From Blautia sp. (lineage in GTDB: Bacteria > Bacillota > Clostridia > Lachnospirales > Lachnospiraceae): a stretch of DNA of 64,000 nt. The position numbers and the translations under genes are program-made. Positions 55,917 through 64,000 of this stretch are shown piece after piece. Each line of letters begins with the position of its first letter. The stretch's first letter is position 1. The notes under the pieces were generated by a model. That model did no database searches, was not told the origin of the DNA, and saw only the letters and a program-made list of their open reading frames with translations. The DNA is taken from NCBI GenBank assembly GCA_029257805.1, contig JARIAR010000023.1, positions 1-64,000 of the forward strand. Direction: 5' to 3'.

Positions 55917-56942
55917 ATGAAAACATCAGATTTTAATTATGACCTTCCTCAGGAACTTATTGCACAGGATCCACTGGAGGATAGAAGTTCTTCCAGACTT
56001 ATGCATTTGTCCATGGAGGATGGAAGTGTAGAACATTGTCATTTTAAAGATATCCTTAAGTATTTAAAAAAAGGAGATTGTCTTGTAATTAATGATACAA
56101 AAGTCATTCCTGCAAGACTTTATGGGCATAAAGAGGACACAGGTGCTGTAATTGAAATTTTGCTCTTAAAGAGAAAAGAAAATGATATATGGGAATGTCT
56201 TGTAAAACCTGGAAAAAAAGCCCGTCCGGGAGCAAAGATAACTTTTGGAAACGGCATTTTGACAGGAGAAATTATAGATATTGTAGAGGAAGGAAACCGT
56301 CTTATACAGTTTCATTATGAGGGAATTTTTGAAGAAATTCTCGATCAGTTGGGAGAAATGCCTTTGCCTCCATATATTACACATAAATTAAAAGATAAAA
56401 ACCGTTATCAGACAGTTTATGCAAAAAATGAAGGTTCTGCAGCAGCACCGACAGCGGGACTTCATTTTACAAAAGAACTTCTGGAAGAAGTGGAGAAAAT
56501 GGGAGTGAAGATTGCCCATGTTACACTTCATGTCGGGCTTGGAACATTTCGTCCTGTCAAGGTAGATGATGTAGAAAAGCATCATATGCATTCGGAATTT
56601 TATGTGGTAGAAGAGGATCAGGCAGAAATCATTAATCAAACGAAAAAAAATGGCGGACGGGTCATTTCTGTTGGAACAACAAGCTGTCGTACACTGGAAT
56701 CTGCGTCTGGAGAAGATGGAATCCTTCGTGCAGGAAGTGGATGGACAGAAATTTTTATTTATCCAGGGTATAAATTTAAAATCATTGATGGATTGATCAC
56801 GAATTTTCATCTTCCGGAATCTACGCTTCTTATGCTTGTTTCTGCTCTTGCAGGAAAAGAGTATATTATGAATGCTTATGAAGAAGCAGTAAAAGAGAGA
56901 TATCGCTTCTTTTCATTTGGCGATGCCATGTTGATTCTTTAA
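55917..56942 (+). CDS. queA: S-adenosylmethionine:tRNA ribosyltransferase-isomerase QueA
   Basis: Makes epoxyqueuosine on tRNA from preQ1 using the ribosyl group of SAM. The features [51 protein letters not shown] and [19 protein letters not shown] are diagnostic; the 341-aa length is standard. The track ATG 55911 is 2 bases from GGGAG, so ATG 55917 (8 bases) is chosen. Queuosine synthesis genes are otherwise absent here. Confidence 0.94.
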   Translation: MKTSDFNYDLPQELIAQDPLEDRSSSRLMHLSMEDGSVEHCHFKDILKYLKKGDCLVINDTKVIPARLYGHKEDTGAVIEILLLKRKENDIWECLVKPGKKARPGAKITFGNGILTGEIIDIVEEGNRLIQFHYEGIFEEILDQLGEMPLPPYITHKLKDKNRYQTVYAKNEGSAAAPTAGLHFTKELLEEVEKMGVKIAHVTLHVGLGTFRPVKVDDVEKHHMHSEFYVVEEDQAEIINQTKKNGGRVISVGTTSCRTLESASGEDGILRAGSGWTEIFIYPGYKFKIIDGLITNFHLPESTLLMLVSALAGKEYIMNAYEEAVKERYRFFSFGDAMLIL

Positions 56943-56952
56943 TATCTTTGTG

Positions 56953-56981
56953 TTGAAATAACATTCATTTTATTATATAAT
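56953..56981 (+). promoter_or_regulatory. Promoter before yitT
   Basis: TTGAAA, 17 bases, perfect TATAAT, starting 10 bases after queA. The transcript would begin directly at the following hairpin. Confidence 0.8.
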
Positions 56982-56990
56982 AAAAATAAG

Positions 56991-57041
56991 AGCAGTTGCG
57001 AATTATATTCTGTAGGGATATTCGTAACTGCTTTTATTTTT
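56991..57041 (+). terminator. Terminator/attenuator between promoter and yitT
   Basis: AGCAGTTGCGAAT pairs with ATTCGTAACTGCT (one G-U) and is followed by TTTATTTTT. It either ends the queA operon or attenuates the yitT transcript, since the promoter lies upstream of it. Confidence 0.75.
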
Positions 57042-57063
57042 GATGTGACAGGGAGGGATTTTT

Positions 57064-57954
57064 ATGAGAAAGGACCAATTAAAAGAAACAATAATAGATA
57101 TTGTGGTGGAAATAGCAGGGAGTTTTCTTATTGCGATGGCGCTTTATAATTTTGCATTGGAAGCAAAATTTCCAATGACCGGATTTTCAGGGATTTCCAT
57201 GATTCTTTACAGGCTTTTTGGTTTGCCTATTGGTCTTACGACAATATTTTTAAATGTTCCGGTAGCGATTCTTTGCTATAAACTTTTGGGAAAGGGATTT
57301 TTCTTTCGTTCCATTCGTTGTATGGTAATATCCTCTGTTTTTATTGATTATGTTGCCCCCTTGTTTCCGGTATATCAGGGAGAACGTATTCTTGCTACTA
57401 TTTGTACCGGTGTGCTTGGAGGTCTTGGATATGCAATGATTTATATGCGAAATTCCTCTACAGGTGGATCTGATTTTATTATTATGGCAGCCAAGGCACT
57501 TCGTCCCCATCTTTCTCTGGGAAAAATTGCCTTTCTTTCAGATGTGGGAATTATTCTTGCAGGTGGAATTATATTTAAAGATGTAGACGGGATTATTTAT
57601 GGTATGATCATTAATTATATTTTTGCGATAGCAGTAGATAAAGTAATGTATGGAATTAATGCGGGAAAACTTACTCTTGTTGTTACAGATAAAGGGACGG
57701 AGATTGCGAAAAAGATTGATGATACATGTGGAAGAGGAACAACTATTATAAAAGCAAAGGGTGGATATCAGCAGGATCACAGAGATGTGGTGATGTGTGC
57801 CTGCAGCACCAAGGAAATGTATATGGTAGAAAAGGCAGTGAAAAAAGTAGATCCTATGGCTTTTACTATTATAATGGAATCAAACGAAGTTCTGGGAGAA
57901 GGATTTAAAAATACCCGCGTTGCAGAAATTCCAAAGCCGAAAAAGGAATCATAA
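57064..57954 (+). CDS. YitT family membrane protein (DUF161 plus DUF2179)
   Basis: A 296-aa membrane protein with about five or six membrane segments (from residue 15 to 190) and a C-terminal cytoplasmic DUF2179 domain (GTEIAKKIDDTCGRGTTII, CACSTKEMYMVEKAV). Family members are proposed transporters, with substrate unknown. GGGAGG is placed before the ATG. Conserved NSSTGGSDF between TM segments is a family hallmark. Confidence 0.88.
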   Translation: MRKDQLKETIIDIVVEIAGSFLIAMALYNFALEAKFPMTGFSGISMILYRLFGLPIGLTTIFLNVPVAILCYKLLGKGFFFRSIRCMVISSVFIDYVAPLFPVYQGERILATICTGVLGGLGYAMIYMRNSSTGGSDFIIMAAKALRPHLSLGKIAFLSDVGIILAGGIIFKDVDGIIYGMIINYIFAIAVDKVMYGINAGKLTLVVTDKGTEIAKKIDDTCGRGTTIIKAKGGYQQDHRDVVMCACSTKEMYMVEKAVKKVDPMAFTIIMESNEVLGEGFKNTRVAEIPKPKKES

Positions 57955-57968
57955 ATTATAGAGAAATA

Positions 57969-58001
57969 AAATCCCCTCTCCGTAAAGTGGAGAGGGGATT
58001 T
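57969..58001. terminator. Bidirectional terminator between yitT and the secreted protein gene
   Basis: AAATCCCCTCTCC/GGAGAGGGGATTT with a 7-base loop; TTTG follows on plus and TTTATTTC on minus. Separates converging genes. Confidence 0.88.
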
Positions 58002-58011
58002 GTTGTAAAAA

Positions 58012-59625
58012 TCATGCTGCATCAACTGGTGCCTGCTCTGTTTCCGGGGCAGCGGCTGAAGGATCAGCTGCTGCGTCTCCCATCAGAAGGGCGGTAAGCA
58101 ATTCTTCCGGCATACCGGCGGATAACAAGTTATTGAAGATGGTTTCAAGATTTAAGGTTGCTTCAAATCCGTTCATTGAAACTTCATCGTTTACATCATA
58201 TACGTTTTCAAGATTGGAAAGATCAGGTATTTCCATGTCAGTAGATGATGTTATATTGATACCCAAAGTAGCAAGGGATACACCTTCTGAAACAAGAGAA
58301 AGAGAATAATCCTGTTTGTCCTTGTTGGCATTTACATCAAGAACAAAGGTGAAGTTATTAAGCATTGCAGCAGTTGTTTCATCGGTTATTGCACCATCAA
58401 GAAGTTTTACGCTATATTTTCCTATGATAGAACCTGTTTCAGCTGCTGCTGTATCATATCCCTCCACTTCGATTCTGGCCATAGGGACTTCATTCATAGA
58501 TATTGTATAGCTGCCATTTAATTTACCATCTGTGACAGAACCGCTTCCTGCAAAAAGGAAAGAATCTGTTTCATTATAGACAGAAATGGAAAGTCCCCGT
58601 TTTTCCCCCTGGCGTGGAGCCTGATATACAAGGCTTATAGGATCGGCGCCGTCTTCTGTAAAAAGAGAGAATTCAGTACCGGTTGTATTGCCATCCTCAT
58701 CTTTCCAGATAGAAATTGCTAAAAATCCTTCCTCATCTTCAGCTGGTGCTTCTCCTTCAGAAATTTCTTCCAGAGATTCTACAAGATTATCATAAAGACT
58801 TTCTTCAGAGGAGAAGAGACTGCTGTAGTTATCAAGAATTTCTTTTAATTTTGTGTCTTCTTTTACAGCAGCAGAAAGTTCCTGGCTGATTTTATAAATT
58901 GTATTAGGAGAATAATATCCTGTGTAGCGAGTGCAGTTTTGTTCCACATCAGATGTGTATAAAGATTCTGCTTCTGTTTCAGTATGATCCGGAGTGTTCA
59001 CAAGAATAGTTCCGTAACGATTGAGAAGTTCTTCTACATCAGAAGGGTTTGGAAGCTTTTCTTTGTATTGTGCCATAGAAAAGGCTTCTGTTAATGCAGG
59101 AAGGCTTTCTGCAGGTAATTCTTCTGTTACACTATTGTTTTCCAGGGCGTCTTCCGTATTCATAAAAAGATAACCATCAAAAAGAGTAGGAGCGCTGACA
59201 TAGCTGTTTCCGGAAGCCGTGTCCATATAAACATTGAAAGGACAAATTTCTGTATCATTTAACTGAATATCATAATTGATACCCAATTTGTCTTTGCTGA
59301 TCAACTCATCTGCAACCAGAGATATTTTGGAAAGCCATGACATATCCATTCCTGCAACACCGCTTAGCATGGTAGTGATACTCGGATCAAGGGAAAGGGA
59401 CATGTTTAATTTTGCACCAAAAGAATCTTTATTTTCGTCAAGAGTAGCTAAAGATGTTTCATATTGTGATGAAAAATCTTTGGCAAATTTAGAGAGAGAC
59501 TCTATAGCATTTTGCTGATAATCGTCTGCTGCCCATACAGATACTGGTGCAGCGGACAGACCAAATGCGGCTGCTGTTAAGACTGCTGCAGATTTTTTGG
59601 CAAAACATTTTTTGTTGTGCTTCAT
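58012..59625 (-). CDS. Secreted protein of unknown function
   Basis: A 537-aa protein with a Sec signal peptide: KKCFAKK, a hydrophobic core and a likely cut after SVWA (near residue 32). There is no lipobox and no LPXTG or other anchor, and the C terminus is Ala/Pro/Glu-rich. The mature part is strongly acidic and beta-rich with short Ser/Thr/Asn runs, weakly resembling a repeated outer-barrel-like fold. Some gut-Clostridia DUFs look alike, but I cannot name one. Alone on its transcript, RBS GGAGG. Confidence 0.8.
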   Translation of the reverse strand: MKHNKKCFAKKSAAVLTAAAFGLSAAPVSVWAADDYQQNAIESLSKFAKDFSSQYETSLATLDENKDSFGAKLNMSLSLDPSITTMLSGVAGMDMSWLSKISLVADELISKDKLGINYDIQLNDTEICPFNVYMDTASGNSYVSAPTLFDGYLFMNTEDALENNSVTEELPAESLPALTEAFSMAQYKEKLPNPSDVEELLNRYGTILVNTPDHTETEAESLYTSDVEQNCTRYTGYYSPNTIYKISQELSAAVKEDTKLKEILDNYSSLFSSEESLYDNLVESLEEISEGEAPAEDEEGFLAISIWKDEDGNTTGTEFSLFTEDGADPISLVYQAPRQGEKRGLSISVYNETDSFLFAGSGSVTDGKLNGSYTISMNEVPMARIEVEGYDTAAAETGSIIGKYSVKLLDGAITDETTAAMLNNFTFVLDVNANKDKQDYSLSLVSEGVSLATLGINITSSTDMEIPDLSNLENVYDVNDEVSMNGFEATLNLETIFNNLLSAGMPEELLTALLMGDAAADPSAAAPETEQAPVDAA

Positions 59626-59744
59626 ACGTTGTCCTCCTTAAAATGAAAGTATAGAAAATATCTATATAATTTTATTGAAATTTTACCATAAAAATAGACA
59701 AAATTCTACAAAAAAAATAGAAAATCATGTATTTTTTTATAAAA

Positions 59745-59790
59745 AACAGGGGCATTTTGAATACTAATATGCCCCTGTTTCGTTTTTATA
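59745..59790 (-). terminator. Terminator after the ABC permease gene
   Basis: On the minus strand AACAGGGGCAT/ATGCCCCTGTT around an 13-base loop, followed by TTTTTTATAAAAAAA. The 183-base gap to the secreted protein otherwise holds A/T-rich DNA with its promoter, not clearly placed. Confidence 0.8.
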
Positions 59791-59808
59791 TATGAAAGAT
59801 AAAAGTAG

Positions 59809-60606
59809 TTAGATTTGTTTTTGGTATCGTTTTTCTAGAAAACTTAAAATTCCATATAGTGCCATGGCAATTATGCATAAGATGGCAATGGAGGTGAGCA
59901 TCCAATCCAGTTTAAACGTCTGGCTGCCATATATAATTAGATAGCCAAGACCCTGTTTGGCGCCTATAAATTCTCCTATAATAACGCCTACAAGGCAAAG
60001 TCCGATGTTGACTTTCATAATACTAAGGATCAAAGGGATGGAAGAGGGGAGAACGATTTTGAAAAGCTCGTCTTTTTTGCCGCCGCCAAGAGTACGAATA
60101 AGTTTTCGCTTCTCCGGATCTACTTCCTGAAATCCTGCGTATAAATGAATGATGGAACCAAAAATGGCAACAGACATACCGGAAACAATAATTGTTTTCT
60201 GCGTAGCTCCCAGCCATACGATAAGAAGAGGAGCCAGTGCAGATTTTGGAAGGCTGTTTAAAATAACAAGGTATGGTTCGCATATTTTGGAAAGCGTAGG
60301 CAGTCGCCACATAAGTACAGCAATACCTGTACCAATAAATACGACATATAAAAAACTAAGGAGGGTTTCTTTTAGGGTGATCAGAATATGGGTAAACAGT
60401 GCTTCTTCTTTCCACATATAAAAAAAGCAGGAAAAGATCTGAGTTGGACTTGAAAAAATAAAAGAATCAATAAATCCTTTTTGGGATGCGTATTCCCATA
60501 TATAAAGAAAAAAGAGAAAAAGGAAGAGTCTTGCTGCAAAAATAAATTGTTTTTCTCTTTTTTTTCTGTTGAGATATTGTATCTGGGCGGGAGATGGGTT
60601 ATTCAT
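59809..60606 (-). CDS. ABC transporter permease (SsuC/TauC-like)
   Basis: A 265-aa permease with six membrane segments, of the nitrate/sulfonate/taurine type. The EAA loop is near residue 175 (VDPEKRKLIRTLGG). Substrate cannot be told; nitrate, sulfonates, or thiamine precursors are all transported by relatives. It overlaps the ATPase gene by 8 bases. No substrate-binding protein follows it. Confidence 0.88.
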   Translation of the reverse strand: MNNPSPAQIQYLNRKKREKQFIFAARLFLFLFFLYIWEYASQKGFIDSFIFSSPTQIFSCFFYMWKEEALFTHILITLKETLLSFLYVVFIGTGIAVLMWRLPTLSKICEPYLVILNSLPKSALAPLLIVWLGATQKTIIVSGMSVAIFGSIIHLYAGFQEVDPEKRKLIRTLGGGKKDELFKIVLPSSIPLILSIMKVNIGLCLVGVIIGEFIGAKQGLGYLIIYGSQTFKLDWMLTSIAILCIIAMALYGILSFLEKRYQKQI

Positions 60607-61366
60607 TTTGATTTAGCTCCTTCCATATAAGGTTGAAGTAGGATTTGAAGTCAGGTGCATTTCTTGAAGAAAGAGGAGTGCGGTTGGAAATTTGTAATTG
60701 AATGGGAATAATCTTTTTTATAGTTGCAGGTCTGGAAGAAAGTATAAGAACACGGTCCGCCATACTAATGGCTTCTGAAATATCGTGTGTTACAAGAATC
60801 GCTGGTTTCCTTTCCGCTTTTAAAATTTTTCCAATATCGTCGCTTACATTTAATCGTGTCTGATAGTCAAGTGCAGAGAATGGTTCATCCAGAAGGAGAA
60901 GATCAGGTTGTAAAACAAGCGTACGGATAAGAGCCGCTCTCTGACGCATTCCGCCAGATAATTCACCGGGTTTGGCATTTCGGAATTTGTCCAGTCCGTA
61001 AGCAGACAATAGTTCATCTGCATAGGCGAGTTTTTCGGGTGTGAGTTCTTTTCGGATTTCAAGACCGAGAAGAATATTTTTGTAAATGTTTCTCCAATCC
61101 AGGAGATGATCTTTTTGGAGCATATATCCAATTCCGGAATTCCTGGTACATACAGGTTTGCCATTCATTAAGATTGTACCTTGGTTTGGCTGTAAAAGTC
61201 CGGAAATAAGATTTAAAAGACTGGATTTTCCGCATCCGGACGGCCCTACAATTGCAAGAAATTCTTCGGGCTCCAGGGAAAAGGATATATGAGAAAGGGC
61301 TGGAATTTCCCCGTTGATACTATGATAAGAGAGACAAACGTCTCGGACTTCCAGAAGTGTATTCAA
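60599..61366 (-). CDS. ABC transporter ATP-binding protein (SsuB/TauB-like)
   Basis: A 255-aa ATPase with Walker A GPSGCGKSS near residue 37, Q-loop MLQKD, signature LSGGMRQR, Walker B LLLLDEP and H-loop VTHD. GGAGGT lies 7 bases before TTG 61366, so translation probably starts at TTG (MNTLLEVRDV) and not at the ATG 61399 of the track. It shares an operon with the permease. Confidence 0.9.
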   Translation of the reverse strand: MNTLLEVRDVCLSYHSINGEIPALSHISFSLEPEEFLAIVGPSGCGKSSLLNLISGLLQPNQGTILMNGKPVCTRNSGIGYMLQKDHLLDWRNIYKNILLGLEIRKELTPEKLAYADELLSAYGLDKFRNAKPGELSGGMRQRAALIRTLVLQPDLLLLDEPFSALDYQTRLNVSDDIGKILKAERKPAILVTHDISEAISMADRVLILSSRPATIKKIIPIQLQISNRTPLSSRNAPDFKSYFNLIWKELNQNE

Positions 61367-61418
61367 AATCGATACCTCCATTTTTATATATTTTATCATA
61401 TGCTTTTTGGCAATGGTA

Positions 61419-61459
61419 TGATATACTAATTCTGCAGCACTAAATAACAGGCGCTGCAG
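61419..61459 (+). promoter_or_regulatory. Extended -10 promoter and 5' hairpin of the phospholipid operon
   Basis: TGATATACT at 61419-61427 is an extended -10, with no good -35. The expected transcript would begin just at a 7-bp hairpin, CTGCAGC/GCTGCAG at 61432-61459, which may protect the RNA 5' end. Divergent from the ABC transporter genes. Confidence 0.5.
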
Positions 61460-61483
61460 GGAGGAGACAAAAGAGGAAAATGG

Positions 61484-62542
61484 ATGAAGAAAATGAATAA
61501 GAAAAAAACTATTTTAAATATAATGTTTTTAATTACAATATTTTTTCTTACGATGTATTTGGTTTTTCGTGGAGAAGATATTGAACAGATACTTGCAGTT
61601 GCCAGAACGGCAAAAAAAGGTTATTTGTTTCTGAGTATTATATGTGTGATATTTTTTATTATTGGAGAGTCCATTATTATTTATTATATGATGAGAAGTC
61701 TTGGGGCTAAAGTCAGGATGGGACATTGTGCCTTATATTCATTTGTAGGATTTTTCTTTAGTTGTATTACACCCTCTGCAACAGGCGGACAGCCTATGCA
61801 GATTTATTATATGAAGAAAGATAAGCTTCCGATTCCGGTTACAACACTTGTCCTTATGATCGTAACGATTACATATAAGGCAGTTCTTGTGTTAATCGGA
61901 GTAGTTGTGTGCGTATTTGGAAGAGATTTTGTAAAAAGTTATCTGGGAAACCTTATATGGGTTTTTTATCTGGGCGTTGGATTAAATGTTTTTTGTGTAG
62001 GTCTGATGATGGTGCTTGTATTTGCGCCGGGACTGGCAAAGAATCTTATGGTAAAAGGAATGAAGTTTCTGGAATATTTTCATATTCTGAAACATAGACC
62101 GGAACGCCTGGAAAAGCTGGAACAGTCGATGGATCAATATCACGAAACAGCTGCTTTCTGGGCAGGTCATAAAAGGATTATTTTGAATGTGTTTTTGATT
62201 ACGTTCTTACAGAGAACTATTTTGTTTACAGTGACATATTGGATTTACTGTGCCTTAGGTTTTCATTCATATGGAATCGTTACAATTACGCTTCTTCAGT
62301 CTGTTATTTCTGTTTCGGTGGATATGCTGCCGCTTCCAGGCGGAATGGGAATAAGTGAAACGCTTTATATGGTGATGTTTGCGCCGGTGTTTGGAAAAGT
62401 AATGCTTCCTTCCATGCTCTTAAGTCGTGGCATCTCTTATTACGGACAGCTTCTTATTAGTGCTGTTATGACATGTGTGGCACATTTTACTATTGGAAGA
62501 AATATAAGAAAAAGAAAAAAGGGGGATATACCGGCATGTTAG
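61484..62542 (+). CDS. Flippase-like membrane protein (UPF0104/YbhN-type)
   Basis: A 352-aa integral membrane protein with about eight membrane segments, of the family shared with the MprF flippase half. Family signatures are ITPSATGGQPMQ near residue 95 and MLPLPGGMGISE near residue 285. Likely moves or handles lipid or isoprenoid-linked molecules; not shown. Its end overlaps pssA by 7 bases, tying it to phospholipid synthesis. The start ATG 61484 has GAGG at 8 bases. Confidence 0.85.
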   Translation: MKKMNKKKTILNIMFLITIFFLTMYLVFRGEDIEQILAVARTAKKGYLFLSIICVIFFIIGESIIIYYMMRSLGAKVRMGHCALYSFVGFFFSCITPSATGGQPMQIYYMKKDKLPIPVTTLVLMIVTITYKAVLVLIGVVVCVFGRDFVKSYLGNLIWVFYLGVGLNVFCVGLMMVLVFAPGLAKNLMVKGMKFLEYFHILKHRPERLEKLEQSMDQYHETAAFWAGHKRIILNVFLITFLQRTILFTVTYWIYCALGFHSYGIVTITLLQSVISVSVDMLPLPGGMGISETLYMVMFAPVFGKVMLPSMLLSRGISYYGQLLISAVMTCVAHFTIGRNIRKRKKGDIPAC

Positions 62543-63153
62543 GTTTTTATGATTATACAGTTGTGTTAACATATATTAGTCTTGGGATTTCTATATTAGG
62601 AATGACAAGAGCATTAGAGGGAGACTTCAGAATTGCAATTGCCTGTCTGGCGCTTTCTGGTTTTTGTGATATGTTTGATGGGAAAATTGCCAGAACGAAA
62701 AAAAATCGTACAGAGGACGAACAAAAATTTGGAATACAAATAGATTCTTTATGTGATGTTGTATGTTTTGGAATATTTCCGATCATGATCTGTTACTGTC
62801 TTGGAATGAGAGGCGCAGTCAGCATTTTTGTATTGGTATTTTATGGAATTGCATCTGTGATCCGTCTTGGATATTTTAATGTAATGGAAGAAAAAAGACA
62901 GCAGGAGACAGCAGAGGTGAGACAGTTTTATCAGGGATTGCCAATTACTTCCATGGCGATTATTTTGCCTTTTATTTATCTTATTCGCCGTTATTGGGGA
63001 ATCCATTTTCTGTTTTTCATTCATGTGGCAGTTGTAACAGTTGGAATATTGTTTATTAGTAATATTAAGGTAAAAAAACCGCAAAATCCAGTTGTAATTC
63101 TTCTTGTGGCAGTTGTGGCACTTGCGATTGCAAAAATGTTCCATTTGCTGTAA
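62536..63153 (+). CDS. pssA: CDP-diacylglycerol-serine O-phosphatidyltransferase
   Basis: Membrane enzyme that makes phosphatidylserine from CDP-diacylglycerol and serine. The CDP-alcohol phosphotransferase motif is DGKIARTKK...FGIQIDSLCD, but the gap between AR and G is 12 residues instead of the usual 8. Start ATG 62536 (205 aa) is taken from the GGGGGA before it; the track start 62473 sits well inside the upstream gene. The chain has about six membrane segments, then a short basic end. Confidence 0.9.
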   Translation: MLGFYDYTVVLTYISLGISILGMTRALEGDFRIAIACLALSGFCDMFDGKIARTKKNRTEDEQKFGIQIDSLCDVVCFGIFPIMICYCLGMRGAVSIFVLVFYGIASVIRLGYFNVMEEKRQQETAEVRQFYQGLPITSMAIILPFIYLIRRYWGIHFLFFIHVAVVTVGILFISNIKVKKPQNPVVILLVAVVALAIAKMFHLL

Positions 63154-63169
63154 AGAGAAAGGATACGAA

Positions 63170-64000
63170 ATGAAATATATTGACAGAAAAGGTAAGATTA
63201 CCATTGAAGAAAACGGACAGGATAAACTTTTACGGCATTTATATCATGATAGAGGCGGGAAGTTATGTCTGAAGCTTTTAGTGCGCCCTTTTGTGTCGAA
63301 AGGGGCAGGTGTTTTTCTTAACAGCTCTTTTTCAAAGTGGATCATACCGGGATTCGTAAAGAGAAATGGGATTGATTTAAGCGATTATAAGAAGCAGGAA
63401 TTTTGTTCCTATAATGATTTTTTTACAAGAGAAATAAAAGAAGAGTTAAGACCTGTAGCAGAGGATGAAAATATTCTGATAAGTCCGTGTGATGGAAAAG
63501 TGACTGTAAGCAAAATCGGAGAAAAAGAGAAGTTTTATATTAAAGATACAGAATATACGGTTCAGCAACTTTTGAAAAGTAGAAATCTGGCACAGCGTTA
63601 TGTAGGGGGATATGCTGTGATTTTGCGTCTGACAGTAGATGACTATCACCACTATTGCTATGTGGCAGATGGAAAGAAATCATCTGACAGAAAGATTCCG
63701 GGTGTTTTTCATACAGTAAATCCAACCGCAAATGAAGCACGAGCTATATATAAAGAAAATGCCAGGGAGTATACGGTACTGAAAACAAAAGAATTCGGAA
63801 CAATTGTCATGATGGAAGTCGGAGCGATGATGGTGGGAAAAATCACGAATCGCCAAAAAGGAGCTGCCATTGTGAAAAAAGGGCAGGAAAAAGGATATTT
63901 TGAATTTGGAGGCTCAACAGTTATTCTGCTGATACAGCAGGGAAAAGTTCGTATAGACAAAGATCTTCTGAAAAATACAGAGGACGGATATGAGACAATT
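63170..64000 (+). CDS. psd: Phosphatidylserine decarboxylase (partial, runs off the window)
   Basis: Removes CO2 from phosphatidylserine to give phosphatidylethanolamine. It is absent from the ORF track because no stop is reached; 277 codons are visible in frame from ATG 63170 (AGAAAGGA 6-9 bases before it). The self-cleavage motif FGGST is at residues 246-250, with Ser249 expected to become the pyruvoyl group, and DYHHYCY near residue 158 also fits the family. About the last 10-20 residues are missing. It follows pssA by 16 bases. Confidence 0.93.
   Translation, partial: MKYIDRKGKITIEENGQDKLLRHLYHDRGGKLCLKLLVRPFVSKGAGVFLNSSFSKWIIPGFVKRNGIDLSDYKKQEFCSYNDFFTREIKEELRPVAEDENILISPCDGKVTVSKIGEKEKFYIKDTEYTVQQLLKSRNLAQRYVGGYAVILRLTVDDYHHYCYVADGKKSSDRKIPGVFHTVNPTANEARAIYKENAREYTVLKTKEFGTIVMMEVGAMMVGKITNRQKGAAIVKKGQEKGYFEFGGSTVILLIQQGKVRIDKDLLKNTEDGYETI

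Noticed and set aside
1-64000. CRISPR arrays, insertion sequences, prophage or integrase genes
   Set aside because: No direct repeat array, transposase or integrase was found; every gene fits a core chromosome.

Overview
The window is a dense 64 kb stretch of Gram-positive, low-GC chromosome that looks like a member of the Lachnospiraceae (Clostridia). Supporting signs are the dgt-dnaG-rpoD-trmK-nif3 order, the rimP-nusA-ylxR-ylxQ-infB-rbfA-nrnA-truB-ribF run, the ylxM-ffh-rpsP-khpA-rimM-trmD run, strong AGGAGG-type ribosome binding sites, near-consensus sigma-A promoters with 17-base spacers, an A-type RNase P RNA, aspartate carbamoyltransferase with a separate regulatory chain, and gut-Clostridia families such as EFR1 ferredoxins, DUF362 proteins and DUF1292. 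I cannot name the genus. I see no phage, insertion sequence, CRISPR array, toxin cluster or rRNA, so this is core chromosome.

Layout. 1-7.5 kb: a tRNA-Leu on the minus strand, then dGTPase, primase, sigma-A, TrmK, a Nif3-type protein and a TGS/uridine-kinase fusion. 7.5-9.8 kb: RNase P RNA, then leftward pyrBI and a small membrane protein. 9.8-17.4 kb: folC-pheA, then a DUF815 AAA+ ATPase, Ppx and Ppk, which form a polyphosphate module. 17.4-22 kb: tRNA-Glu and parEC. 22-32 kb: the rimP-nusA-infB translation operon through ribF, then a Na/Pi cotransporter with a PhoU-like tail. 32-36 kb: rpsO, pnp, nrdG and a dUTPase. 36-42.6 kb: DUF1292 protein and a cation/proton antiporter (leftward), exonuclease III, a GH13 debranching-type protein whose catalytic residues are replaced, a DUF5662-like protein, UDP-galactopyranose mutase and an unknown protein. 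42.7-49.4 kb: an M16C peptidase, era, recO, an AllA-like cupin and glycyl-tRNA synthetase. 49.4-52.3 kb: two converging iron-sulfur protein genes and an orphan larE. 52.3-57 kb: the SRP/S16/TrmD/QueA run. 57-64 kb: a YitT transporter, a secreted protein of unknown role, a two-gene ABC importer without its binding protein, and a phospholipid operon (flippase-like protein, pssA, psd) that runs off the end.

Most genes serve information processing (replication primer synthesis, transcription, ribosome maturation, tRNA modification, SRP targeting) with nucleotide, polyphosphate and lipid metabolism between them. The strongest leads are the GH13 protein with two of three catalytic carboxylates missing, a bacterial tRNA-Leu with an A34 anticodon (AAG), a pnp leader that can fold in two exclusive ways, a promoter directly followed by a terminator ahead of yitT, and the coupling of a DUF815 ATPase to polyphosphate enzymes. 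No large undescribed system is evident. Starts were moved from the ORF track wherever a ribosome binding site placed them better.
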